In this document: piece after piece, positions 1 through 7,695 of the stretch
How the letters are laid out: each line of letters starts with the position of its first letter
Position numbering within the stretch: the stretch's first letter is position 1
Source: Clostridiaceae bacterium
GTDB lineage: Bacteria; Bacillota; Clostridia; TANB77; CAG-508
Assembly: GCA_021771025.1 (NCBI GenBank)
Contig: JAETPW010000021.1
Coordinates: 1-49,675 of the forward strand
Direction of reading: 5' to 3'
Length of the DNA stretch: 49,675 nt
Position numbers and translations under genes: made by a program
The notes under the pieces: model-generated
Databases searched by the model: none
What the model was told of the DNA's origin: nothing
The model's input: only the letters and a program-made list of their open reading frames with translations

Positions 1-82
1 CTTCCTCCACTTCCACCTCACGATGGATAGCTTGTGCTTCTCTATTTGGTTGGCGATATGTACCTCCAATACGGACTTTCAC
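1..82 (-). other. possible partial ORF leaving the left edge
   Basis: An open frame runs leftward off the window from a GTG near 82, directly after an in-frame TAA. It has no Shine-Dalgarno sequence and too few residues to recognise. It may be non-coding. Confidence 0.15.
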
Positions 83-114
83 CGTTTAGCTAAACAACAT
101 GCCTGTCGCACTTT

Positions 115-150
115 TAAAAAAATAAAGCACTTACTATAAAGTACTTTATT
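115..150 (-). terminator. terminator of the rRNA methyltransferase gene
   Basis: On the minus strand AAAGTACTT and AAGTGCTTT form a stem followed by a run of T. It lies just after the stop codon of the gene ending at 162. Confidence 0.7.
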
Positions 151-161
151 TTAGAATTGTC

Positions 162-1532
162 CTAAATATTTTTAAATTGCAAAACTGAAACTACTTCGCA
201 ATGCGATGTAAAAGGAAACATATCCACCGGCTTAATCTTAACCACTCTATACTTCTCCTCCAATTTAGCCAAATCTCTAACTAACGTAGCTGGATTACAG
301 CTAATATAAACCACACGTTTGGCTTCTATCCTTAGCAAATTATTTACACTTTTTTCATCTAATCCTTTTCTTGGTGGATCCACCATAACTACATCTGGGA
401 TAACCTTTCTCTCTTTGATTAATCCATCTAAAACCTTTTCTACGTCCCCTGCTATGAATTCGGTATTTTCTATGTTATTTCGTTTAGCATTTTGTTTTGC
501 CATTTTGATGGCTTCTTCTACTATTTCTATCCCATAGACTTTCTTGGCTTCCTTTGCCATGAATAAAGAAATTGTTCCTATTCCGCAATATAAGTCAAAA
601 ACCACATCTTCCTTGGTAATTTTGGCTTCTTCTACTCCTATTTGATATAATTTTTCTGCTTGCTCCGGATTTACTTGGTAGAAGGAAAGTGGTGAAATAG
701 CAAAAATATAGTCTCCGAGTTTATCGTAAATTACGCCTTCTCCCCACAGTGGTTTATTTTCTGTTCCTAATATGACATTTGTGTTTTTGGTATTGATGTT
801 TTTCACGATTGTTTTTATTTTTGGAAATTGATTGATTAATTGATTTACTAATTCACTTTCATTAGGAATATTTTTTCCATTGATGACTAAAATGCACATA
901 ATTTCCTGCGTTTTCCAGCCTTTTTTTATCACAATGTGCCTAAGTAGCCCTTTTCCTGTTTCTTCTTGGTATACTGTTAGCTTTTGTTTTTCCCAATACT
1001 TAGTAATCCATTTGGCAATTTCTTCCGCTTCTGGCTGCCCTATCATACATTGTTTGATGGGAATAATCTGGTGCGTTCTGTTCGCATATACCCCTATTAT
1101 TGGCTTTCCTTCTTTGCTTATTCCTACCGGATACTGGGTTTTATTTCGGTAGTGATAAGGATGTTTCATTCCTAATGTGTTTTCTACTTGAATTTTGTCT
1201 TTTAATGTTTTATTTACTAGGCTTTGCACGGCATTTTGTTTCATCATTAATGTATAATCGTATTGAATGTGCCTTAAATTACAGCCCCCACATCGTTGAT
1301 AGGTTTCACAATCGTTTTCTATGCGGTAAGGAGATTTTTTTACGATTTCTACTAATTTTCCAAAAGCATGGGAAGATAATACTTTTACGATAATAATGCG
1401 TACAATTTCACCTTTTATGGCTTGCGGAATAAATAGGGTAAAATGATCTATCTTGGCAATTCCTTCTCCTTCAAATCCATTGTCGATAATTTCAACTGTA
1501 TAAGTTTCATTTTTTTTAATTGGTGCTTTCAT
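162..1532 (-). CDS. rlmCD: 23S rRNA (uracil-5-)-methyltransferase, RlmCD/RumA family
   Basis: 456 residues, the normal family length. It transfers a methyl group from S-adenosylmethionine to C5 of uracil in 23S rRNA. The N-terminus (about 8-65) is a TRAM RNA-binding domain. Cysteines around 75-85 (CETYQRCGGC) plus a later Cys match the 4Fe-4S site. The SAM-binding motif is FDLYCGIGTISLF (about 315), followed by VDPPRKG and the catalytic loop YISCNPATL with its nucleophilic Cys near 410. The gene stands alone. Its Shine-Dalgarno AAAGGA is about 38 nt upstream of the ATG, with a small hairpin between. Gram-positive enzymes of this type can modify two sites (U747 and U1939); which sites apply here cannot be told. 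Confidence 0.92.
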   Translation of the reverse strand: MKAPIKKNETYTVEIIDNGFEGEGIAKIDHFTLFIPQAIKGEIVRIIIVKVLSSHAFGKLVEIVKKSPYRIENDCETYQRCGGCNLRHIQYDYTLMMKQNAVQSLVNKTLKDKIQVENTLGMKHPYHYRNKTQYPVGISKEGKPIIGVYANRTHQIIPIKQCMIGQPEAEEIAKWITKYWEKQKLTVYQEETGKGLLRHIVIKKGWKTQEIMCILVINGKNIPNESELVNQLINQFPKIKTIVKNINTKNTNVILGTENKPLWGEGVIYDKLGDYIFAISPLSFYQVNPEQAEKLYQIGVEEAKITKEDVVFDLYCGIGTISLFMAKEAKKVYGIEIVEEAIKMAKQNAKRNNIENTEFIAGDVEKVLDGLIKERKVIPDVVMVDPPRKGLDEKSVNNLLRIEAKRVVYISCNPATLVRDLAKLEEKYRVVKIKPVDMFPFTSHCEVVSVLQFKNI

Positions 1533-1546
1533 TTTTTCTATTATAC

Positions 1547-1563
1547 GTTAGGTTTACTCTAAC
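1547..1563 (-). promoter_or_regulatory. small hairpin between SD and start codon of rlmCD
   Basis: GTTAG and CTAAC (5 bp, 7-nt loop) lie between AAAGGAAAA (1567-1577) and the ATG at 1532. The stem is weak alone; it is listed because several other genes here share the arrangement. Confidence 0.35.
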
Positions 1564-1757
1564 TTATTTTCCTTTCTTAATATTGGTAAACTTGAAACGT
1601 TTAGTTAAACCCAATAGATGTCATTATCTTTCAATCTGATTACCTAATTCGTTTTTTGTATTATATCAGAAATTTCTATTTATCTCAATATTTTCTTGAC
1701 TTTTATCCTGCTGTTGTGTTACCATAATGAAGAATTCTTATTTTTAGGAGAAATATT

Positions 1758-1970
1758 ATGTTAGAAGTAAGGCAGTTTATCCAGGATATGGAATCTTGCC
1801 GGAAGTGTGCAAATGAAAGTTGTCTTTGTAAAAAATTAGTCGAGTATGTTGATTCATGCTCTACTCCCGAAGAAGCTTTAGCTAATTTGCGAACTCATTC
1901 GCTTGATCCAACGATTATGAACTTGTTTTACTTTTATCTCAACAAAATCAATCCGGAAATTTACGATTGA
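1758..1970 (+). CDS. small cysteine-rich protein of unknown function
   Basis: 70 residues with good Shine-Dalgarno AGGAG 8 nt before the ATG and a strong terminator just after the stop. Five cysteines fall in the first 35 residues, with CxxC and CxC spacing (CRKC, CLC), which suggests metal binding. The second half is helical and acidic. I do not recognise the family. It is one of the few genes in the window with an in-frame CGG codon (1800-1802, read as Arg in CRKC). Confidence 0.7.
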   Translation: MLEVRQFIQDMESCRKCANESCLCKKLVEYVDSCSTPEEALANLRTHSLDPTIMNLFYFYLNKINPEIYD

Positions 1971-1980
1971 TTAATGATAA

Positions 1981-2008
1981 AAGGCCCGCTTTTGCGGGCT
2001 TATTCTTT
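1981..2008. terminator. bidirectional terminator
   Basis: GCCCGC and GCGGGC form a GC-rich stem with T-rich flanks on both strands, between two convergent genes. Confidence 0.8.
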
Positions 2009-2009
2009 A

Positions 2010-2582
2010 TTATTTAATTTCTTCCATTTCTTTTTCGACTAAATCTTCTGCTTCTCTCATGGCTAATATTGTTTTTTCCAAAAGTTCGCTTAGTTCCCAT
2101 CCTAACATTTCGGCTCCTTGTTTGATGGTGTCTCTTGAGCATCCTGCCGCAAATTTTTTGTCTTTGAATTTCTTTTTTAAACTGGATACTTCCATATCTT
2201 TTGTGCTTTGAGATGGTCTCATTTTAGCTGCTGCCCAGATGAGCCCTGTTAATTCATCGGTCGCAAATAATATTTTCTCCATTTGTTTTTCTGGTTTAAG
2301 GTTTGAACAAATTCCATATCCGTGGCTACATATGGCATGAATCATATCTTCATTAGCTCCAATTTCTTGTAATAATTCAGGTGCTTTTTGGCAGTGCTTT
2401 TCTGGATATTTCTCAAAATCTACATCGTGTAGTAATCCTACTAACCCCCAAAATTCTTCATCTTCTCCATTTTCTTTGGCAAAATATTTCATGACTGCTT
2501 CTACGGTTAAGGCGTGTCTTAAGTGAAATTCTTCTTGATTATACTTTTTTAATAATTCAATAGCTTGTTCTCTATTTGGCAT
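2010..2582 (-). CDS. HD-domain protein (predicted hydrolase)
   Basis: 190 residues when started at the ATG at 2582, which has a Shine-Dalgarno (AAAGGAGAAA) nearby. The core carries the HD signature: His in FHLRHAL, LLHDVDFEK (the His-Asp pair), a His in ICSHGYG and a later Asp in ATDELTGL, as in metal-dependent phosphohydrolases related to the YfbR and HDIG groups. The substrate is unknown. The same frame stays open upstream to about 2981, so a longer product is possible; the internal Shine-Dalgarno argues for this start. Confidence 0.75.
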   Translation of the reverse strand: MPNREQAIELLKKYNQEEFHLRHALTVEAVMKYFAKENGEDEEFWGLVGLLHDVDFEKYPEKHCQKAPELLQEIGANEDMIHAICSHGYGICSNLKPEKQMEKILFATDELTGLIWAAAKMRPSQSTKDMEVSSLKKKFKDKKFAAGCSRDTIKQGAEMLGWELSELLEKTILAMREAEDLVEKEMEEIK

Positions 2583-2873
2583 TTTATTTATTTCTCCTTT
2601 CGTTTTTCCTATTATATCATGAAATTTATTTTTTTCAAGGCATTTGGTGATGCCTAAGTTATCTGTTAATCCTAGTATATACATTTTTTGGATTAGTTTA
2701 TTATGGTGGCTCATGACTTTACTTTCTTCTTTTGAGAATAGTCTTTCATTTTGATTAATTCTTTCTAGTATCAATTTATTCCATTCTCCATTTTTCTCTT
2801 TTCCCATTCTTCTTTTCATTATTTTTTCTCCTTCTTGATGAATCCTGTCAAGTTCTCTGGTAACATGGTTCAT
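2583..2873 (-). CDS. small conserved-looking ORF reading in frame into the HD gene
   Basis: From the ATG at 2873, or more probably the one at 2819 (Shine-Dalgarno AAGGAG), a hydrophilic segment of about 80 residues is encoded (core WNKLILERINQNERLFSKEE). It resembles short uncharacterised Firmicutes proteins, but here no stop separates it from the HD protein. Either the two are fused or the small gene lost its stop and frame. Function unknown. Confidence 0.35.
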
Positions 2874-2965
2874 AGGGCATTTGGTTTTCGCTTTTCGAGA
2901 TTCAAAAATTTTGTAAAATATTGATTGTGATAGCTTAAAAGTGCTCCTATTTCGCTTATTTCCAT
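2870..2965 (-). CDS. possible 31-residue ORF coupled to the next frame
   Basis: ATG at 2965 follows AAAGGAAATAT. The TGA (2870-2872) overlaps the ATG at 2873 as ATGA, an arrangement typical of translational coupling. The product (starts MEISEIGALLSYHNQ) is not recognised. Confidence 0.25.
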   Translation of the reverse strand: MEISEIGALLSYHNQYFTKFLNLEKRKPNAL

Positions 2966-3151
2966 ATATTTCCTTTGACATCTTTTTCCAAATAGTTTAT
3001 AATGAAAAATAAGCATACTTATGTATGGCGATAAAGAGAGAAGATAGCACTGGTCCGTCAAAACTTGTTTCTATCTTTTCTCTTTTTTTATTATATATGA
3101 ATTTAATTCATATGTACAGAAAAATAAAAAAATTTGTCGAATTTTTTCATC

Positions 3152-3346
3152 TTACGGTTTTATTCTTCCAGTTAATGTCAATCTCATTAATTTGTCAAAA
3201 GTATGTCCACTGATGTATTTTAGGCTTTCCGCAGACAATAGATGATATTTTTGGGCTAAGTTGTTGTATTCATTAATTGATAATTTTATGTTTACTTTTT
3301 TTATCATTTGTATAGAATCTTGATAGGGTTTTTTATACCATTCCAT
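3152..3346 (-). CDS. small protein of unknown function
   Basis: 64 residues, start supported by AAGGAAGTGG about 6 nt before the ATG. It is basic and helical, with the central stretch VNIKLSINEYNNLAQKY. No family recognised. It sits in a cluster of very small genes between 2600 and 4500, which may be remains of a mobile element. Confidence 0.45.
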   Translation of the reverse strand: MEWYKKPYQDSIQMIKKVNIKLSINEYNNLAQKYHLLSAESLKYISGHTFDKLMRLTLTGRIKP

Positions 3347-3537
3347 CTATACCACTTCCTTTTTTCTGATTATACCATCTTTTTGGTTTTTTTGTGTCGA
3401 ATTTTAAACTTTTTTATAAAAATATTTATTGGATGAATTAATCTATCTCTTATTCTTATCCGTTTTACTATTTTCTTTTTATTTAAATTAGGATATACTA
3501 TTTTTATCAAATAATAATATAAATGGAGGGTTAAAAA

Positions 3538-3687
3538 ATGGCAAAAAAATATGCAATGAAAATTAATAGTCGGCGTAGATTTTTAGATCGAGGAGGAATT
3601 ATTGTTAATGAAATAAGTAAAAAAGTTCCTCCCTATTATATAAAACCAAAAAAAATGTATACAAAATTGTATTTTTTGTTCATATAA
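3538..3687 (+). CDS. 49-residue basic protein of unknown function
   Basis: ATG 8 nt after GGAGG; the frame closes at TAA 3685-3687. The first 40 residues are Lys/Arg-rich (MAKKYAMKINSRRRFLDRGG) with no membrane segment, suggesting nucleic-acid binding or a structural role. It overlaps nothing on the other strand with better start signals. Not recognised. Confidence 0.5.
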   Translation: MAKKYAMKINSRRRFLDRGGIIVNEISKKVPPYYIKPKKMYTKLYFLFI

Positions 3688-3751
3688 TACGACTTGTAAG
3701 TATTTGCCATATATTTGAAAGACATTTTGTCTCTCTTTTTTTATTTTGTTT

Positions 3752-3976
3752 TTAGTTAAATTCATCTTTGATCTGTCTAATAATAAAAACTGAATTTGAT
3801 TTTTGGTAGTCAAATTTTTCTATTAATTCTTGAATATGGTTTAATTGTTTTTCGTACTTATCCATTTTTTCTTGTATGTTGTGATTTTGTTGTTTTAATT
3901 CTTGGTTTTCGTTACTCACTATTTTGTTTTTGTTTTTCAGTTCTCTGATTTCTTTTAATAGTTTTATTTTTAGCAT
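3752..3976 (-). CDS. small coiled-coil protein, divergent from the XRE repressor
   Basis: 74 residues, Shine-Dalgarno AAGGAGG with good spacing. Nearly the whole chain is a heptad-patterned coiled coil rich in Glu, Lys, Asn and Gln, with leucine or isoleucine at the core. It is transcribed divergently from the HTH gene at 4180, from a strong promoter that contains an operator-like repeat, so the neighbouring repressor probably controls it. Function unknown. Confidence 0.65.
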   Translation of the reverse strand: MLKIKLLKEIRELKNKNKIVSNENQELKQQNHNIQEKMDKYEKQLNHIQELIEKFDYQKSNSVFIIRQIKDEFN

Positions 3977-4059
3977 GGTTACGCCTCCTTTTTATCTTAA
4001 TTTTTAGGTTTTTTTCTTGTTTTACGTCTTCTCTCTCTTTAGTTTTTGTGTTCGCTTAT

Positions 4060-4113
4060 AGTATAATATACTTTTAGTGAACTGTCAATTCTTTTTTATT
4101 ACTTTTAGTAAAC
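4060..4113 (-). promoter_or_regulatory. promoter of the coiled-coil gene with two operator-like repeats
   Basis: On the minus strand TTGACA (4083-4088) and TATACT (4060-4065) are 17 bp apart. A 13-bp direct repeat, ACTTTTAGTRAAC on the plus strand, occurs at 4070-4082 (inside the spacer) and 4101-4113, 31 bp apart or about three helical turns. This is a likely binding site pair for the adjacent XRE protein. Confidence 0.65.
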
Positions 4114-4129
4114 TTTTTGTCGTTTTTTC

Positions 4130-4159
4130 TTGTCACTTACCTAGTTTTTATGCTATAAT
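4130..4159 (+). promoter_or_regulatory. promoter of the XRE gene
   Basis: TTGTCA (4130-4135), 18 bp, then TATAAT (4154-4159) with an extended TG motif; the start codon follows at 4180. Confidence 0.65.
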
Positions 4160-4179
4160 ATAGATGATAAGGACGTGAT

Positions 4180-4521
4180 ATGATGAATAGAATAAAGGAA
4201 CTCCGCGAAGAATTTGGTTTTACCCAACAGGATTTGGCTGATAAATTATCTGGAGCGAAAAGTTCTGTTGCTATGTATGAAAATGAAACCAGAAAACCAA
4301 GTATGAAAATATTGATTAAATTATCTGAGATTTTTGCGTGTAGTATCGATTATCTTTTAGGCAAAAGCGATGTAAGGCAAATTGGAACAAAGACTAGTTC
4401 TTGGAGCTTAGAGGATATTGGTTTTGATTTAAATAACTATGTTCCTCCTACTGATGCCCAAAAAGAGCAAATCAAGAATTTGATTGAAATAATTTTGAAG
4501 GAAAATAAAAAAAACTCTTGA
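4180..4521 (+). CDS. XRE/Cro-CI family transcriptional regulator
   Basis: 113 residues (ATG at 4180 or 4183, after AAGGACGTG). Residues 1-60 form a classical five-helix HTH: IKELREEFGFTQQDLADKL, then the recognition helix around SSVAMYENETRKPS and LIKLSEIFACSIDYLLGKSD. The C-terminal 45 residues are a short helical tail, not a protease-sensitive CI domain. The direct repeats at 4070 and 4101 in the shared intergenic region suggest that it controls the divergent coiled-coil gene and perhaps itself. Confidence 0.85.
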   Translation: MMNRIKELREEFGFTQQDLADKLSGAKSSVAMYENETRKPSMKILIKLSEIFACSIDYLLGKSDVRQIGTKTSSWSLEDIGFDLNNYVPPTDAQKEQIKNLIEIILKENKKNS

Positions 4522-4547
4522 CAATGAAAGCTTAAATATGCTATTAT
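4518..4547 (+). promoter_or_regulatory. promoter of tRNA-Leu
   Basis: TTGACA (4518-4523), 18 bp, TATTAT (4542-4547); the -35 box overlaps the stop of the preceding gene and the tRNA starts 21 nt after the -10. Confidence 0.7.
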
Positions 4548-4567
4548 ATACATTGTCAAGTAAATAT

Positions 4568-4651
4568 GCGGATGTGGCGGAACTGGTAGACGCGCTGGTC
4601 TTAGGAACCAGTGTCAACGACGTGGGGGTTCGAGTCCCTTCATCCGCACCA
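4568..4651 (+). tRNA. tRNA-Leu (anticodon UAG), CCA encoded
   Basis: Acceptor arms GCGGATG (4568-4574) and CATCCGC (4641-4647) pair, followed by A and CCA. The anticodon loop CTTAGGA gives UAG (reads CUN Leu). A long variable arm and the T-loop GGTTCGAGTCC are present, as expected for a class II tRNA. Confidence 0.95.
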
Positions 4652-4690
4652 ATCACGTTTCTGTTCGAACTAATAGAACAGAATTGATAC

Positions 4691-4725
4691 AAAAATCAAT
4701 CAGTAAAATGGTTGATTTTTTTCTT
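4691..4725 (+). terminator. terminator after tRNA-Leu
   Basis: An AATCAA(T)C / GGTTGATT stem is followed by a T run. A second small hairpin (TCTGTTC/GAACAGA) lies just before it. Confidence 0.65.
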
Positions 4726-4805
4726 TTACAAAAAATCATCCTAAAATTATAATGAAAGGATGGTGTAAAAATGAAGATAATTAAGCAAGAATTACAATTT
4801 GAGAA

Positions 4806-5048
4806 ATGTCTAAACAGCGAATTGAATTTATATGTGAGTTTTCTAAAGTTACCCCTACTTTTATAAATGGTAGTATTAGAAAATTAGAAAAAACTAATCT
4901 TACATATATTGAGCCACATAGAGTTATTATTAAAGATATTACTTTTTTAGTCTTTAACTATTCAAATGATGTGTATATTTCAAATTTGACTAGGAAGATA
5001 AAGTTATCAGAGTTAGAAGAATATTTGAAAAATATAAACTGTAAATAA
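4806..5048 (+). CDS. possible small protein of unknown function
   Basis: 80 residues, but the start is poor: only GAGA precedes the ATG. A better Shine-Dalgarno (AAAGGATGG) stands before the ATG at 4771, whose frame (31 codons) is different. The gene may be truncated at its 5' end or be a remnant. The chain alternates short strands and charged helices and ends LEEYLKNINCK. Not recognised. Confidence 0.3.
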   Translation: MSKQRIEFICEFSKVTPTFINGSIRKLEKTNLTYIEPHRVIIKDITFLVFNYSNDVYISNLTRKIKLSELEEYLKNINCK

Positions 5049-5248
5049 TTGACATTTCTTTAAAACGTGATATAATATAGACAATTGATTATGTATAGTT
5101 GTTCGGCAAAAACTATGCAATACGAGTACTTTGAAAATTTTATATTATATTACAATTATGTTGTATTTTTATATTACTATACAATAAAGAGATTTTAAGA
5201 GATGTCAGCTGTACTCGTGTACTATGATATCTCTTTTTTGTTAGGAGG
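5049..5248 (+). promoter_or_regulatory. orphan transcription-attenuation leader
   Basis: TTGACA (5049-5054), 16 bp, TATAAT (5071-5076) start a leader of about 160 nt. It ends in a terminator (AAGAGAT 5197-5203 with ATCTCTT 5229-5235, then T6). ACGAGTAC (5122-5129) is an exact complement of GTACTCGT (5211-5218) inside the terminator, so an alternative antiterminator can form. A Shine-Dalgarno AGGAGG (5243-5248) follows, then a TTG frame of only four codons. The regulated gene is missing: homology to an unrelated minus-strand ABC gene starts at about 5269. Such leaders are common before antibiotic-resistance genes, but the lost target is unknown. Confidence 0.5.
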
Positions 5249-5772
5249 ATTGAAAATTGAGTGATGATTGGTTCATCTGCAAGAATGATTTTGGGTTCAT
5301 TAATTAATGCTCTGGCTATAGCCACTCTTTGTTGTTGCCCACCAGATAATTGATTTGGTAAATGTTTTTCTCTTCTTTTTAATCCTACTTTTTCTAATAT
5401 TTCATAACCTAATTTTTTTGATTCTTTACTAGGTATTCCCTTATACATTAATGGTACTTGCACATTTTCAATGGCTGTTAATTTAGGTAATAAGTTAAAG
5501 TTTTGAAAAATAAATCCTATTTCCTGATTCCTTATCTGGGCGATTTCTTTTTGCGTTCTTTGCTTAATATTACTACCGTTTAAATAATATTCTCCTTCAT
5601 CTGCTACGTCAAGAAGCTCTATTACATTCATTAATGTAGATTTCCCAGAACCTGATGCACCTACAATAGAAATAAATTCACCTTTTTTGATGAATAGATC
5701 AATATGATTTAATGCCTGTATTTTTTCATTTCCCATTAAATATGATTTGCTTATATTCTTCATTTCTATCAT
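5140..5772 (-). pseudogene. ABC-transporter ATPase (MacB/LolD type), 3' truncated
   Basis: Residues 1-168 are a good MacB-type export ATPase: Walker A GASGSGKST, Q-loop FIFQNFNLLP, signature LSGGQQQRVAIARAL and Walker B IILADEP. Homology stops right after ADEP (about 5269). The D-loop, switch His and C-terminal helices are replaced by about 42 unrelated residues read from the antisense of the orphan leader. Without the switch His the protein should not cycle ATP normally. The permease expected downstream is absent. Upstream lie a deleted adaptor and a deleted two-component system. Confidence 0.8.
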
Positions 5773-5783
5773 CTATCTACCTC

Positions 5784-6180
5784 CTAGAATCCCACTAAAT
5801 TAACTGAAATTCCTTGTGCTGTTCCTAAGTTTTCATTTGCATTTTTACTAATTGGAGTATATTGTACTTTTTGTCCTGCTGTTAATCCACTTTTTATTTC
5901 TACATAACTGTCGTTTGAAATTCCTGTTTCTACTTTTACTTCCTCTGTTGTTCCTGTTTCTTTTACTAATGTTACCCATTTTTCTTCTCCGATTTTTTTT
6001 ACGGCTTCGATTGGTATGGCTAAAACATCTTTTGCTTCTGCTATGATAATTTCGCAAAATGCTGACATACCAAATATTGACCATCAACAAAATTCCCATG
6101 CCTATGACTCCTATTGTTAATATGGCAATAATGATGTATAGCAATCTGTTATTTTTATTTTTTTCTTCCATCTTCTTCAC
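5784..6180 (-). pseudogene. MacA/HlyD-type efflux adaptor with internal deletion and frameshift
   Basis: The N-terminus (6180 to about 6075) encodes a short cytoplasmic tail and one membrane helix (LLYIIIAILTIGVIGMGILL). The frame then breaks. A second frame (6068-5784) encodes the C-terminal beta-barrel and membrane-proximal part (VLAIPIEAVKKIGEEKW, VETGISNDSYVEIKSGLTAGQKV). The coiled-coil hairpin and lipoyl half normally between them, roughly 200 residues, are missing. Not expected to be functional. Confidence 0.75.
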
Positions 6181-6281
6181 CTCACTTTCTCTTATAGAAT
6201 AACATGGTAAGCTTTAATCAAACTTTAATTTGAACATAAATCATAAAGAAAAAAATGGAAAAAAGTTTTCTACAAAAAAAG

Positions 6282-6373
6282 AAAGTGCCTTTCACCAACT
6301 CTTCCCTTTAACGTAAACAGTTCTTTTTTATTTGTGTCTACTTTAAAAGAAAGAGTTCATTGTAGGGCACTTT
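6282..6373. repeat. long imperfect inverted repeat
   Basis: AAAGTGCC (6282-6289) pairs with GGCACTTT (6366-6373), and inner parts AACTCTT and AAGAGTT-like also pair. Possible terminator or structured RNA in the gap between the kinase and adaptor remnants. Confidence 0.4.
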
Positions 6374-6383
6374 TCTTAATTGT

Positions 6384-6437
6384 TGCTAGTCGACCTTATC
6401 CTTATAGGTAATGTGAAGGAGATAAGGTAGACTAGCA
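6384..6437. terminator. hairpin after the kinase remnant
   Basis: Arms 6384-6400 and 6421-6437 pair over 17 nt with one mismatch. It stands right after the stop of the histidine kinase remnant. The T run is poor. Confidence 0.4.
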
Positions 6438-6440
6438 CGA

Positions 6441-6758
6441 CTAATCTTCTAAAACTAGTGTAAATACAGTTATTTCATTTGGTATGCTTTCAGCTATTAT
6501 CTTTCCCCCTATTTTTTCGGCGGCTATTTTGGCTATTGAAAGACCTAATCCATAACTATGGACAAAATTACTTCTTGCTTTATCTGCTTGATAAAATCGA
6601 TCGAAAATATGGGGTAAATCTTCCTTTTTTATTCCTATTCCTGTATTTTCTATCTTTAATTTTATTTGCTTTCCTTCTTTTTTCAAATTTACTTTTATTA
6701 TTCCTTTTTGATTCGTATATTTAAAAGCATTATCTAATTGGTTAACTAATCCTGACAT
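6441..6758 (-). pseudogene. histidine kinase remnant (ATPase domain only)
   Basis: What is left is a HATPase domain: N-box LDNAFKYT, G1-like ENTGIGI, F-box FDRFYQ and G2 GLGLSIAK. Upstream, the frame continues into the second helix of the dimerisation domain (IEKETNRMSGLVNQL), then meets the response-regulator remnant. The sensor, membrane segments, HAMP domain and phospho-accepting His helix are gone, and the linker between the dimerisation helix and N-box is also deleted (LVNQL joins directly to LDNAFKYT). It cannot autophosphorylate as a normal kinase. Confidence 0.75.
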
Positions 6759-6783
6759 TCTGTTTGTTTCTTTTTCGATATGT

Positions 6784-7275
6784 TCAATTTGTTCTTTGCG
6801 TTTTGATCATGCTATTTGCTTGTAACTGCTTTAATTTTTTACGAATCAAGGAGATGTACACTTCTACTTGATTGTCTTCTACTTCTTCTTCATACCCCCA
6901 AACTTTTACGATGATACTTTCTTTTGATACAATTTTCTCTTGATGGTTGATTAGCATTTCTAGTATTTGACTTTCTTTTATGGTAAGTTTTACTTCTTCA
7001 TGTTCATTCGCTAATGTTAGGGTTTCTCTATTTAAACTAATGTTTCCATACGTTAATAAGGAATGATGCTTTAGTTCCGGTTTTCTTCTACTTAAGGCTC
7101 TTATTCTAGCTAGTAACTCTTCTGTTTCAAATGGTTTAGTTAAATAATCATCTGCTCCATTATCTAGTCCGCTTTCTCCCTCAAAGGCTAGATCAACTAT
7201 ATAATGGTGCTTTTTTAGTATCCATTGGATTGCTTCTGCTAGGTATTTTTCATCTTCTACCATTAAAATTCTCAT
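6784..7275 (-). pseudogene. OmpR-family response regulator with deleted receiver core
   Basis: The start MRILMVEDEKYLAEAIQWIL is a normal receiver beginning with its acidic pair. Then VDLAFEGESGLDN joins directly to GADDYLTKPFETEELLARIRAL. About 45 residues are missing, including the phosphorylated Asp and the Ser/Thr switch. The winged-helix DNA-binding domain follows (LTIKESQILEMLINHQEKIVSKESI, VEVYISLIRKKL), but its last residues are replaced where it fuses to the kinase remnant. In related proteins a GLDN-like stretch also precedes the lost block, so deletion between short repeats is plausible. Confidence 0.8.
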
Positions 7276-7500
7276 TTCTTCCTCCCTTTTAGTATAGTAT
7301 ATAGCAATAACCTTTAATCAAACTGAAATGATTATTGCTTATTTATTTTCCCCTAATCATCTGTTAACTATAACATAAACAGAAATAAAATTTGTTTTAT
7401 CTATTTGTGTGTGTTTCAAGCTAGTTCTTAGTTAAAACTATTTCATTTGAGATGGTATAGCTTTCATCAGACAAATTGTTTTGGAACTAGTTATATAGTA

Positions 7501-7529
7501 AAATCCCTAGAATATCTCTAGGGATTTTT
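7501..7529. terminator. strong bidirectional hairpin in a gene-free stretch
   Basis: ATCCCTAGA and TCTAGGGAT pair, with A and T runs on either side. The 7276-7695 stretch has no gene. Just upstream, CTAGTTC (about 7422) and GAACTAG (about 7486) are inverted, so a small structured RNA ending at this terminator is possible but unproven. Confidence 0.55.
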
Positions 7530-7695
7530 ACTAATTATTAGTTTTTATCTTATTCATTAGAGTAGTTTAACTCAATGATGAAAAATGAGTTTTAATTTTT
7601 AAAATTAAAAAAGTAAAATGTATTGGTACTAATAAATAACGCTTTGTTTCTCACTCAAGTTGATCTCCAAAATCAATCTTTATCAGCAAAAGTAA

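Noticed and set aside
4429..4692. Minus-strand frame over tRNA-Leu
   Set aside because: It translates the complement of a tRNA gene, a common false call.
7400..7530. tracrRNA-like region (GTTTTGGAACTAG before a terminator)
   Set aside because: No Cas gene, no repeat-spacer array and no matching repeat in the window; only a generic hairpin is supported.
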